A stretch of DNA of 32,060 nucleotides, taken from NCBI GenBank assembly GCA_028874985.1, contig JAPPGI010000043.1:3515-35574 (forward strand), written 5' to 3'. This DNA comes from Gemmatimonadota bacterium (GTDB lineage Bacteria; Gemmatimonadota; Gemmatimonadetes; Longimicrobiales; Gaopeijiaceae). Of the stretch, positions 24,639 through 32,060 are shown piece after piece. A program made the translations under genes and the position numbers. Each line of letters begins with the position of its first letter. Within the stretch, counting starts at the first letter, position 1. The notes under the pieces are model-generated. The model ran no database searches, was not told the DNA's origin, and worked only from the letters and a program-made list of their open reading frames with translations.

Positions 24639-25208
24639 TCACCTGCGGCCGAGGACGACTTTGTGGACGTTGGCGTAACGCGGCCCCTCCGGGAACAGGT
24701 CGCTGCGCACGATGTGTACCGTCGCGACCGTGAACTCCAGGCCGACCGGCACGATGTCCCCGAACTCCCGTCGGGAGCGAGGGCGGGCTCCGGGCGGGCG
24801 GCCACCCCTTGTTCTTCCTACCGTCAGATGCGGAGAGAAGGTCCGGCCTTCACGTTCGATACCCTCCCTTGCGAGTGCAAGGTCAAGGCCCTCCCGCAGG
24901 GATGGCAGGGCGGCGGCCCGAATCCCCACCCAGTACACGCGGGGGGGACCGCGCCGCGGGAAGGTCCCCACCCCCGTCAACCTGGCCCTGAACGGGGCGG
25001 TACGTTCCAGCGCCTCCGCCGCCGAGACCAGACTCGGAAGCGCGTCCGCAGGTGCATCACCCATGAAGCGAAGCGTGATGTGTAGCCGTTCCGGCGGCAC
25101 CCAGCGCACCCCGGCACCGGATTTGCGAAGCGGAGCCAGAGCGTGCCAGAGCGCCTCGCTCACTCGGCGCGGCGGCCACACCGCGAAGAAGAGGCGAAGC
25201 CTTTTCAA
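24639..25208 (-). CDS. thpR: RNA 2',3'-cyclic phosphodiesterase (2H family)
   Basis: 2H phosphoesterase, formerly called 2'-5' RNA ligase, that opens 2',3'-cyclic phosphates at RNA ends. 189 aa. Begins KRLRLFFAVWPP, with the two catalytic HxT motifs HITLRF (His43, Thr45) and HLTVGR (His127, Thr129) at the usual spacing. The start is TTG at 25208, overlapping the TGA of the upstream gene (TTGA), a translational-coupling arrangement that supports this rare start codon. Confidence 0.93.
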   Translation of the reverse strand: MKRLRLFFAVWPPRRVSEALWHALAPLRKSGAGVRWVPPERLHITLRFMGDAPADALPSLVSAAEALERTAPFRARLTGVGTFPRRGPPRVYWVGIRAAALPSLREGLDLALAREGIEREGRTFSPHLTVGRTRGGRPPGARPRSRREFGDIVPVGLEFTVATVHIVRSDLFPEGPRYANVHKVVLGRR

Positions 25209-26365
25209 ACCACGGGCACGGCCACCGGCCGGACAACGGCGTCAACCGCCCGGACCGACGCCTCCACGTCGTCGCGCGTCGACGCCCAGCCCAGCGAGAA
25301 GCGAACGGCCCCCTCCCCGGACGTCCCGAGAATCCGGTGCACCTCGGGGGCGCAGTGCAGCCCGGCGCGCGTCTGGATGCCGTGCTCCCTGTCCAGGAGC
25401 CCGGCCAGGGAGGCGGCATCCATGTCGGTTGCCGCCACGGTGACGACCGGAACGCCATCGGGCGCGGGCGGCGACAGCACGCGAATCCCGGGCACGGAAG
25501 ACAGTCCGTCCAGCAGCTCGGCCTTGAGCGCCATCTCGTGAGCGTGCAACGTGTCCACCCCCCGGCCGGCCAGGAACCGGCAGCCCGCCAGGAGACCCGC
25601 CAGTCCGGGGGGATTTCCGGTCCCCGCCTCCAGCCGGTCGGGCATGGCCGCGGGCATCCGTCTGCGCCGGGAATCGCCCCCCGTACCGCCACTCAGGAAG
25701 GAGCGGACCTCCAACCCATCGCGTACCCAGAGTCCCCCGGTGCCCTGAGGACCGAGCAGTCCCTTGTGACCGGTGAAGGCCACGACATCGGCCCCATCCG
25801 CCGACAGGCTGCGGCTGGAGTGCCCGGCCGACTGCGCGGCGTCGACGACCACCACCGCTCCGGCCGCGTGCGCGATCCGCGAGAGGGCCCGCAGCGGCAT
25901 TGTGGTTCCCAGGACGTTCGAGGCCGCGTTCACCACGAGAACGCGGGCACCGTCCAGGAGCCTCCCCGCCTCGTCCAGGTCGACCGCGCCGTCGGGACTG
26001 CCCGACAGCATGCGCACCTTCACGCCCCGTTCCCGGGACAGGTAGTGGGATGGGCGCAGCACCGCGTTGTGGTCGTACTGCGAGACGACCAACGTGTCGC
26101 CCTCGTCGAGGAGACCCCACAACGACGTGTTCAATGCGTGGGTGGCGTTCTGCATGAAGGCGATTCTGCCCGGGTCGCCCGGCAGGCCCATGATTCGCCC
26201 CAGTTCCCGGCGGCAGCGAAATGCGAGGCGCGCGGCCTCCATCGCCCCCGAGTGCCCGCCGCGCCCGGGTGTGCACCCCACACCCAGCAGGAACCCGGCT
26301 ACCGCTTCGGCCACCTCCGGGGGGCGCACCGCCGATGTCGCGGCGTAGTCCATGTAGTGTCCCAT
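25205..26365 (-). CDS. Class V aminotransferase / cysteine desulfurase family
   Basis: PLP enzyme of fold type I, 386 aa, probably releasing sulfur from cysteine. Features: N-terminal YMDYAATSAVRPPEV; His99 in SQYDHNAVLRP, stacking on PLP; VVVDAAQSAGH (Asp175); Schiff-base Lys201 in FTGHKGLLGPQGTGGL; and Cys338 in TRAGLHCAPEVH, at the place of the SufS-type catalytic cysteine. The GAVRFSLGW region follows. No SUF or ISC genes are nearby, so substrate use is inferred. The ATG at 26365 was preferred over GTG at 26392 because AGAGGAG lies 7 nt before it. It overlaps thpR by 4 bp. Confidence 0.88.
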   Translation of the reverse strand: MGHYMDYAATSAVRPPEVAEAVAGFLLGVGCTPGRGGHSGAMEAARLAFRCRRELGRIMGLPGDPGRIAFMQNATHALNTSLWGLLDEGDTLVVSQYDHNAVLRPSHYLSRERGVKVRMLSGSPDGAVDLDEAGRLLDGARVLVVNAASNVLGTTMPLRALSRIAHAAGAVVVVDAAQSAGHSSRSLSADGADVVAFTGHKGLLGPQGTGGLWVRDGLEVRSFLSGGTGGDSRRRRMPAAMPDRLEAGTGNPPGLAGLLAGCRFLAGRGVDTLHAHEMALKAELLDGLSSVPGIRVLSPPAPDGVPVVTVAATDMDAASLAGLLDREHGIQTRAGLHCAPEVHRILGTSGEGAVRFSLGWASTRDDVEASVRAVDAVVRPVAVPVV

Positions 26366-26419
26366 GCCACGGCTCCTCTCGCCAATGCTCACAGGGGGCA
26401 GGGTGTCTCATCGGCCAGG

Positions 26420-28018
26420 CTAATTGGAGGAGGTACGTGGAAACAAGGGGGCAGCCGCCGAGCCGTGTCCCGGGGCGGCCGCGGAATCCGGGGTCCAGGA
26501 CAGTGCGCGGCTCCCCGGAAGCCCTACCCGGAGACGCAGGGCTTCCGCGATTTCCCTCTCGCCCAGGCCGTCGCCACCCCCGAGGTCGGCGATGGTTCGA
26601 GCGACCCGCAGCGTCCGGTGCACGGACCGGGCCGACAGCCGGTACCTGTCGATCCCGCTCTCCAGAAGCCGGCCTCCCGCCGGACTCAGGCGGCACAACC
26701 CGACGACCTCGCGCGCGGGCACCAATGCGTTGACCCCGCCATCGCCGCCGAAGCGCGCCGTCTGGCGTCCCCTGGCCTCCATGATCCGTTCGCGCGCGGC
26801 GGCCGAGTCCAACCCGGGCGACTCCGCCGAGGCCGTCAGTTCGTTCCAGCTTACCGGACCCACCCGGACCTGCAGGTCGATTCGGTCCAGGAGCGGACCG
26901 GAGAGGCGCGAACGGTAGCGAGCGACGTCACGGTCGGCGCAGATGCAGTCCTCGCCTCCCTGGCCACAGGGACACGGGTTCATGGCCGCAACGATCTGAA
27001 ACCGGGCCGGAAAGGTGACCGTGTGCCGGACCCGGGCGATCCGGACACGGCCCGATTCCATGGGCTGCCGCAGCGTTTCGAGGACGCTCCGGGCGAATTC
27101 GGGCAATTCGTCCAGGAACAGCACTCCCAGGTGCGCGAGGCTTATCTCGCCGGGACGGGGCGGGTTGCCTCCCCCGATGAGACCGCCTGCGGAGATCGTG
27201 TGATGTGGGGCCCGGAAGGGACGGTCGGTCTTCACCGGTTGGTCGCTGTCGAGCAGGCCCGCGACGGAATGAACCCGGGTCACCTCGAGCGACTCCGCTT
27301 CCGCCAGCGGAGGAAGAAGGCCGGGAAGGCACCGGGCGAGCATCGTCTTGCCCGCGCCGGGCGGGCCGGACATGAGAAGGCTGTGACCTCCCGCCGCCGC
27401 TATTACGAGCGCGCGCTTGGCCATGGGTTGTCCGCGCACGTCGCCGAGGTCGGTGCCCTGGTGCCCGCCGCTCGGTGTCACCGGTGGGGGCAGGGGCCCG
27501 GGCTCCAGTTCCCCCCGCAACAGCCCGGCCACCTCCTCCAGCGATCGCACTCCCACGACCTCGACTCCCGGGACGGCCGCCGCTTCCCTGGCATTGCCCC
27601 ACGGAACGAAGAGCCTGCTCCTCCCCTGGGCACGGCAGCTCATGGCGAGGGCGATCGCCCCCCGGACCGGACGCACGGTGGCGTCGAGCCCCAGTTCCCC
27701 GATGAAGGCACACTCCGCGAGCGCGGCCGCCGGAACGTGCCCCAGGGCGGTGAGCAGGGCCACCGCGACGGGCAGGTCGAACCCGGACCCCGACTTGGGC
27801 AGGTCCGCCGGGGCCAGGTTCACGGTGATGCGCCGCGGCGGGAGCGCCATCCCGCTCTGAGCGAGTGCGGCGAAGACCCTCTCCTTGCCCTCGCGAACCG
27901 CGCCCGCGGGGAGTCCCACCACAGTGAAGACCGGAAGGCCCGTCTGGACCTTCACTTCGACCCTCACCGGCTGGCCCTCCACACCGTGAACCCAGTAGGA
28001 ATGGACAACTGCGAGCAT
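26420..28018 (-). CDS. comM: ComM/YifB-type Mg-chelatase-like AAA+ ATPase
   Basis: AAA+ protein of the ComM/YifB family; the Vibrio and Haemophilus members drive branch migration in natural transformation. 532 aa. The N-terminal Lon-like domain has GLPVFTVVGLPAGAVREGKERV and VNLAPADLPKSGSGFDLPVA. The ATPase has Walker A SGPPGAGKT (217-225), Walker B GVLFLDELPEF, and MNPCPCGQGGEDCICAD with its Cys cluster; LLDRIDL; and the C-terminal chelatase domain SARSVHRTLRVARTIADL. The ATG at 28018 has GGGGGG a few bases ahead. No other competence genes are seen. csd follows after 54 bp. Confidence 0.94.
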   Translation of the reverse strand: MLAVVHSYWVHGVEGQPVRVEVKVQTGLPVFTVVGLPAGAVREGKERVFAALAQSGMALPPRRITVNLAPADLPKSGSGFDLPVAVALLTALGHVPAAALAECAFIGELGLDATVRPVRGAIALAMSCRAQGRSRLFVPWGNAREAAAVPGVEVVGVRSLEEVAGLLRGELEPGPLPPPVTPSGGHQGTDLGDVRGQPMAKRALVIAAAGGHSLLMSGPPGAGKTMLARCLPGLLPPLAEAESLEVTRVHSVAGLLDSDQPVKTDRPFRAPHHTISAGGLIGGGNPPRPGEISLAHLGVLFLDELPEFARSVLETLRQPMESGRVRIARVRHTVTFPARFQIVAAMNPCPCGQGGEDCICADRDVARYRSRLSGPLLDRIDLQVRVGPVSWNELTASAESPGLDSAAARERIMEARGRQTARFGGDGGVNALVPAREVVGLCRLSPAGGRLLESGIDRYRLSARSVHRTLRVARTIADLGGGDGLGEREIAEALRLRVGLPGSRALSWTPDSAAAPGHGSAAAPLFPRTSSN

Positions 28019-28244
28019 GGCTACCCCCCATGAATTGATCCCTCCACCGGGCAGTGTACCGGTCGGCAGCGGGCACCGGAATGTGAGAATCGGCCAACCT
28101 TCGGATCCGGGCTGAACCAACGTCCATCCGATGTAAGCACCACTCTCCGATATCCCGCCGCGCCGCCCGCCACGGAGCGATGGACTGGCGAAACCGGTCC
28201 CGGCGCTGCAAGTTGGTCGCGCTTTTGACCGGGAGGGAACATCG
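28019..28244. other. Divergent intergenic region, comM and pntAA
   Basis: 226 bp between divergent genes. For comM, a weak TTCCGG-N17-TACACT (-10 at 28053-28058, minus strand) is the best promoter candidate. For pntAA only the ribosome site GGGAGGGAA (about 28231-28239) is clear. The 11-mer CACCGGGCAGT seen upstream of both LRR genes is also present here on the plus strand (about 28044-28054). Confidence 0.4.
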
Positions 28245-29396
28245 ATGACCATCGCGATCTTGGCCGAGAGTCGGCCGGGCGAACGTCGCGTCGCACTGGT
28301 GCCGGACGCAGTGCGGCACTACCGCAAACGGGGCTGGGAACTCCGCGTCGAGGCGGGCGCGGGCGCCACCGCCTCCTTTCCGGACCGGGACTTCGAAGAG
28401 GCGGGAGTCAAGGTGGCAGCCGGGCGGGAGGCGCTGCTGGACGGTGCCGGGGTGGTGCTGAAGGTTCTGCCGCCCTCACGCGAGGAGGTGGCGGCGCTGC
28501 CCGCCGGATGCGTTCTCGTGTGCCACCTGAACCCGCTCGGCCCCCCCGGGACCATCGAGGCGCTGGCGAGCCGGGGCGTGACGGCCTTCGCCGTCGAACT
28601 CATCCCGCGCATCACGCGCGCGCAGAAGATGGACGTCCTCTCCTCCCAGGCGACCGTGGCGGGATACAAGGCGGTCCTGAACGGCGCCGGCGCCATGACC
28701 CGTTTCCTCCCCATGCTGACCACGGCGGCGGGCACCGTCCGTCCCGCCAAGGCGATGATCCTGGGGGCGGGGGTGGCGGGACTGCAGGCTATCGCGACGG
28801 CCCGGCGGCTGGGGGCGGTGGTTTCGGCCTTCGACATCCGGCCCGCGGTGAAGGAGCAGGTGGAGAGCCTGGGCGCGAAGTTCCTGGAGGCCGCGCTGGA
28901 CGAGAGCAGCGAGGACGAGGGGGGCTACGCCAAGGCCCTCTCGGAGGAGCAGCACGAGCGGGAACTCGAACTCATCGCCACCCACATCCGCGATCACGAC
29001 CTGGTCGTCACGACGGCCCAGATCCCCGGAAGGGCCGCCCCCGTGCTCATCACGGACGAGATGGTGTCGACCATGCGGCCCGGCAGCGTGATCGTGGACC
29101 TGGCCTCGGAGACCGGCGGGAACTGCGAGGCGACGGTCTCCGGCGAGGCCGTCGAGCGCCACGGGGTCACCGTCATGGGTCCCGCGAACCTGCCGGCGGA
29201 GCTCCCTTTCCACGCCAGCCAGATGTACGCCCGCAACCTGGCCGCCCTCGTCGACCACCTCTTCGACGAGGAGGGCGCCATCGACCACGAAGACGAAATC
29301 ACCGCCGCCACCCGCGTGACCCACGGCGGCAAAATCACCAACGAGCGCGTGAGGAGCAACCTCGCCTCCGCCACGGAGCAGACGACCCATGGGTGA
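28245..29396 (+). CDS. pntAA: Proton-translocating transhydrogenase, NAD(H)-binding subunit alpha-1
   Basis: Domain I of the membrane transhydrogenase that uses the proton gradient to make NADPH from NADH. 383 aa, soluble, without the membrane helices fused in Escherichia coli PntA; this is the three-subunit layout of Rhodospirillum. Visible: the N-terminal AlaDH-like start ILAESRPGERRVALVPDAV, mobile-loop motif RAQKMDVLSSQA (125-136), Rossmann GAGVAGLQAIATARRLGA (174-191) with FDIRP after it, and PAELPFHASQMYARNL. ATG with GGAGGGAA about 5 nt upstream. Overlaps pntAB by 8 bp. Confidence 0.96.
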   Translation: MTIAILAESRPGERRVALVPDAVRHYRKRGWELRVEAGAGATASFPDRDFEEAGVKVAAGREALLDGAGVVLKVLPPSREEVAALPAGCVLVCHLNPLGPPGTIEALASRGVTAFAVELIPRITRAQKMDVLSSQATVAGYKAVLNGAGAMTRFLPMLTTAAGTVRPAKAMILGAGVAGLQAIATARRLGAVVSAFDIRPAVKEQVESLGAKFLEAALDESSEDEGGYAKALSEEQHERELELIATHIRDHDLVVTTAQIPGRAAPVLITDEMVSTMRPGSVIVDLASETGGNCEATVSGEAVERHGVTVMGPANLPAELPFHASQMYARNLAALVDHLFDEEGAIDHEDEITAATRVTHGGKITNERVRSNLASATEQTTHG

Positions 29397-29667
29397 ATTG
29401 CTGATCGGCCTGTACGTCTTCGTGCTGGCCACCCTCGCCGGGAGGGAGGTGATCTCGAAGGTCCCCCCCACCCTTCACACCCCCCTCATGTCCGGCGCCA
29501 ACGCGATCTCCGGGATCGCAATCATCGGCGCCCTGGTCGTGACCGGGGCCGCGGACACGCCGTGGGTCAAGGTGCTGGGAATCGCGGGCATCGTGATGGC
29601 GACAATCAACGTCGTGGGCGGCTTCATGGTCACCGACCGCATGCTCCAGATGTTCAGGAAGCGCTGA
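29389..29667 (+). CDS. pntAB: Transhydrogenase membrane subunit alpha-2
   Basis: Small membrane subunit, 92 aa, with about three helices (5-20, 40-55, 62-80); part of the proton channel, domain II. Family motifs: LLIGLYVFVLATLAGREVI, VPPTLHTPLMSGANAISGI and NVVGGFMVTDRMLQMF. The start overlaps the pntAA end and pntB begins 7 bp after its stop, so the three are one translational unit. Confidence 0.95.
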   Translation: MGELLIGLYVFVLATLAGREVISKVPPTLHTPLMSGANAISGIAIIGALVVTGAADTPWVKVLGIAGIVMATINVVGGFMVTDRMLQMFRKR

Positions 29668-29674
29668 GGCCGCC

Positions 29675-31099
29675 GTGGACACTTCCATCATCGCCCAAAT
29701 CGCCTACCTGGTCTCGGCGATCCTCTTCGTCTCCGGGATCAAGCAGCTCTCGTCGCCCGCCACGGCCCGCTCCGGCAACGTGCGCGCGTCGGTGGCCATG
29801 CTGCTGGCCATCGTGGTCACCCTCCTCGACAACCGGATCCTGGACTGGACCACGGTGGCGGCCTCGGTCATAGCCGGCGCCGTGGTGGGGGGAGTGCTGG
29901 CCCGCAAGATCGAGATGACCGCCATGCCGCAGCTGGTGGCCGTCTTCAACGGCTTCGGAGGGGGCGCCTCGGCGGCGGTCGCGGCCGCCGAATTCGTGCG
30001 GCTGGAGGGAAGCGGCCCCGGCCTGGGCACGGGCGTCACCATCGTGCTGAGCACCCTGATCGGCGCGGTCACCTTCTCGGGCAGCCTGATCGCCTTCGGC
30101 AAGCTGCAGGGGATCGTGACCGGCAAGCCCGTCACCTTCCCCCTGCAGAAGATCCTGAACGCGCTGCTCTTCCTGGGCGTGCTGTGGGTCGGCGCGTTGC
30201 TGGCGCACGCCGGCATGGGTACCGCCGCACCCTCCTGGTTCGCGCCGATCCACACCGACATGAACCACGCGTTCTTCCTGGCCCTCGTGGCGGGCGCGCT
30301 CATCCTCGGCGTGCTGCTCGTCATCCCCATCGGCGGCGCGGACATGCCGGTGGTGGTCTCGCTGCTCAACTCCTATTCGGGGCTGGCGGCCGCCGCGACC
30401 GGCTTCGTGCTGGGCAACATGATGCTGATCATCGCCGGGTCGCTGGTCGGGGCCGCGGGGCTGATCCTCACCCAGCTCATGTGCAAGGCGATGAACCGGT
30501 CGCTCGGCAACGTGGCCTTCGGGGCGTTCGGCACCGACGGCCCGGCGCTGGCGGCGAAGACAGGCGAGCGGCCGGTGCGCGACGTGGACGCGGAGCAGGC
30601 GGCCATGGTGCTCGCCTACGCCGGCTCGGTGGCGGTCGTGCCCGGGTACGGCCTCGCCGTGGCCCAGGCGCAGCACGAGCTCAAGAAGGTGTGCGACCTG
30701 CTGGAGGAGCGGGGGGTGCGGGTGCGCTTCGGGGTCCACCCGGTCGCGGGCCGCATGCCGGGGCACATGAACGTCCTGCTGGCCGAGGCCGACGTCTCCT
30801 ACGACAAGCTCCTCGACCTCGACGACATCAACGCCGAGTTCGACACGACCGACGTCGTGCTCATCGTGGGCGCCAACGACGTGGTGAACCCGGCCGCGCA
30901 CGACCCCGATTCGGTGATCGCGGGGATGCCGATCCTGGACGTGGACAGGGCCCGCACGGTGATCGTCATGAAGCGGTCGCTGAGCCCCGGTTTCGCCGGA
31001 ATCGACAACGACCTCTTCTACATGGAGAACACGCTGATGTTCTTCGGCGACGCCAGGCAGCAGATGTCGGAGCTGGTGAAGGAGGTGCGCGAGGCGTAG
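29675..31099 (+). CDS. pntB: Transhydrogenase subunit beta
   Basis: 474 aa; completes the transhydrogenase. The N-terminal 280 residues hold about eight to nine membrane helices with conserved channel residues (QLVAVFNGFGGGASA, SGSLIAFGKLQG, NSYSGLAAAATGFVLGN). The C-terminal domain III binds NADP(H): VPGYGLAVAQAQHELK, FGVHPVAGRMPGHMNVLLAEA, and GANDVVNPAA followed by MPILDV and VIVMKRSLSPGFAGIDN. GTG start at 29675. Stop TAG at 31097, immediately followed by a small hairpin and a dispersed repeat. Confidence 0.97.
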   Translation: MDTSIIAQIAYLVSAILFVSGIKQLSSPATARSGNVRASVAMLLAIVVTLLDNRILDWTTVAASVIAGAVVGGVLARKIEMTAMPQLVAVFNGFGGGASAAVAAAEFVRLEGSGPGLGTGVTIVLSTLIGAVTFSGSLIAFGKLQGIVTGKPVTFPLQKILNALLFLGVLWVGALLAHAGMGTAAPSWFAPIHTDMNHAFFLALVAGALILGVLLVIPIGGADMPVVVSLLNSYSGLAAAATGFVLGNMMLIIAGSLVGAAGLILTQLMCKAMNRSLGNVAFGAFGTDGPALAAKTGERPVRDVDAEQAAMVLAYAGSVAVVPGYGLAVAQAQHELKKVCDLLEERGVRVRFGVHPVAGRMPGHMNVLLAEADVSYDKLLDLDDINAEFDTTDVVLIVGANDVVNPAAHDPDSVIAGMPILDVDRARTVIVMKRSLSPGFAGIDNDLFYMENTLMFFGDARQQMSELVKEVREA

Positions 31100-31119
31100 G
31101 GGGCCGTGGACAAAGCCCC
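31100..31119 (+). terminator. Short hairpin directly after pntB
   Basis: GGGGC (31100-31104) pairs with GCCCC (31115-31119) around a 10-nt loop CGTGGACAAA that contains the dispersed-repeat core. The stem is short and lacks a T-run, so terminator function is only possible. Confidence 0.35.
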
Positions 31120-31147
31120 ACAAGCACCGAGAGCGGCGAGGCGCCGG
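31104..31147 (+). repeat. Dispersed repeat copy beside the integrase
   Basis: CCGTGGACAAAGCC (31104-31117) and GGCGAGGCGCCGG (31135-31147) occur in the same order and orientation as at 3943-3956 and 3965-3977, with 17 nt between them here and 8 nt there. Two exact blocks of 14 and 13 nt in order are very unlikely by chance. Confidence 0.6.
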
Positions 31148-31245
31148 GCCGACATTTGGTTGAAGTTTCGCATCTTGTTGCGGTGATTGTGGTTGCATGC
31201 TCGACAGCCCGATTTCCCGCTGAATGATTCCCGCCGGTCGCGATC

Positions 31246-32060
31246 TCAGCCGCGAGCCCGGCGGCGGTCTTCCAGAGCCTTCCGAAGCTGTCCCTCGTCG
31301 GCTCTCTGATAGCACCGAAGCACCGTCTTGGCCGTCTTCCAGCCGCCGAGTTGGCAGAGCACCTTCAACGGCTGGTCCATCAGGTCGGAGGCGAACTTGC
31401 GCCGCAGCGAGTGCCAGCCCCTGCCGGGCTTCGGCTCCAGTCCCGCGAGCCTCTCGGCCCTGTCCCACCACCCCTGCGCCAACGCGGCTCCCATGCAGGC
31501 CGACGGATTCCGGGGCGCGGGCAGCACCGGGGCATCCCCGGCAGTGGGATTCCAACTCCGCGCCTCCTTCAAGGCGTCCAAGACCTCGTCCGTGACCGGC
31601 GTGACGTGCTCGTAGCCGGTCTTGTCGTGCTCGGCGCGCCAGACGATGGTTCCGCCCTCGAAGTCGATGTCGCGCCACCGAAGCTGCCGGATGGCACCGA
31701 TCCGGTGGCCGGTTTCGTGCGCGAGCACGAGCGCGACATGGAACCGCCAGTCCACCCGGAGTGACACCTCCAGAAGCGCCTGGTACTCCTCCTCGCCAAG
31801 CACCACCCGGTTCGGGTTCTTCTCCGTGGGCGTCCTGAGCCCTCTGAGCGGATTCCGGTCGAGCAGCAACCGGCCCCGCTCGTCGCGGGACTTCGCTGCC
31901 CAGTTCATCACCGCGATCAGGAACTTCAGGTCGTACTCGACCGTTCGATCCGACACGGGCTTGCCGCTCGGTCCGATCCTCCCGGCACGGCGCTCCCGGA
32001 TGAACCGGTCCCAGTCCCTCTGGGACAGCGTCGCCGGGTCGCGGTTCCGTCCGAAGAGGT
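31246..32060 (-). CDS. Tyrosine recombinase/integrase, N-terminus cut off by window edge
   Basis: Site-specific recombinase of the phage-integrase family. The visible part starts in a core-binding domain (LFGRNRDPATLSQRDWDRFIRERR, then VEYDLKFLIAVMNWAAK). The catalytic domain has box I Arg in HETGHRIGAIRQLRW, the beta-hairpin Lys in HDKTGYEHVTPVTDEV, HSLRRKFASDL (His and Arg), GGWKTAKTVLRCYQRA with Trp in the His/Trp position and Tyr as the nucleophile, so it appears intact. The stop at 31246 is close to the pntB end (146 bp, convergent). Integrases of this layout usually mark the edge of an island or prophage; no tRNA or att duplication is visible here. A GTG at 31956 is internal, because the frame runs on to the edge. 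Confidence 0.9.
   Translation of the reverse strand, partial: LFGRNRDPATLSQRDWDRFIRERRAGRIGPSGKPVSDRTVEYDLKFLIAVMNWAAKSRDERGRLLLDRNPLRGLRTPTEKNPNRVVLGEEEYQALLEVSLRVDWRFHVALVLAHETGHRIGAIRQLRWRDIDFEGGTIVWRAEHDKTGYEHVTPVTDEVLDALKEARSWNPTAGDAPVLPAPRNPSACMGAALAQGWWDRAERLAGLEPKPGRGWHSLRRKFASDLMDQPLKVLCQLGGWKTAKTVLRCYQRADEGQLRKALEDRRRARG

Noticed and set aside
25337-28033. 898-codon plus-strand ORF across the desulfurase and comM
   Set aside because: Antisense shadow with biased Arg/Gly/His composition.
26420-28252. Longer version of comM starting at 28252
   Set aside because: It would overlap the divergent pntAA start and promoter region; the ATG at 28018 has a good ribosome site and fits the family N-terminus.
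31100-31245. tRNA or clear attachment site next to the integrase
   Set aside because: No cloverleaf or TTCGA-type T-arm is found, and no direct duplication can be seen within the window.
29654-31678. 674-codon minus-strand ORF opposite pntB and the integrase
   Set aside because: Antisense to pntB and out of frame with the integrase; composition artefact.

Overview
The window is high-GC bacterial chromosome (by eye about two thirds G+C), densely packed and free of rRNA or tRNA genes. Several traits point to Gemmatimonadota or a close relative: a short RpoD-type sigma factor without region 1.1, a three-gene proton-translocating transhydrogenase, abundant lipoproteins, and plant-like LRR lipoproteins. 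This is inference from gene style; no marker was compared with a database.

Layout. (1) 1-4291: two minus-strand LRR lipoproteins. The first runs off the left edge. The second joins an Ig-like domain, two LRR blocks and a metzincin-type protease. Each has its own recognisable sigma-70-like promoter. (2) 4292-9760, minus: a lipoprotein of unknown function, serS, an orphan membrane histidine kinase and a UvrD/PcrA helicase. (3) 9761-10082: a divergent regulatory region with an AT-rich array of phased dyads, one matching the TACA-N2-TGTA operator form of BlaI/MecI/CopY repressors. (4) 10083-13198, plus: a mannose-1-phosphate guanylyltransferase, a GlmU-like left-handed beta-helix protein overlapping it, and a WalJ/YycJ-type metallo-beta-lactamase-fold protein. 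(5) 13262-21323, minus: the conserved chromosomal cluster rplM-rpsI-rpsB-tsf-pyrH-frr-uppS-cdsA-dxr-rseP, with a near-consensus promoter ahead of rplM. (6) 21494-22345, minus: the rpoD-like sigma factor. (7) 22595-28018, minus: a tightly spaced set comM, a class V aminotransferase/cysteine desulfurase, thpR, a membrane-anchored unknown and an NtrC-type sigma-54 activator. (8) 28245-31099, plus: pntAA-pntAB-pntB. (9) 31246-32060, minus: a tyrosine recombinase truncated by the right edge, which suggests that an integrated element lies beyond.

Most of the window is housekeeping: translation, isoprenoid and phospholipid synthesis, envelope proteolysis, nucleotide-sugar supply and redox balance. 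The less ordinary items are the operator array at 9931-10005, a short dispersed repeat (core CCGTGGACAA) that lies inside the signal-peptide codons of the LRR-protease and also right after pntB beside the integrase, and the LRR-metzincin architecture. I found no CRISPR array, toxin-antitoxin pair, secondary-metabolite cluster or clear defence system. No previously undescribed multi-gene system can be claimed from this sequence alone.
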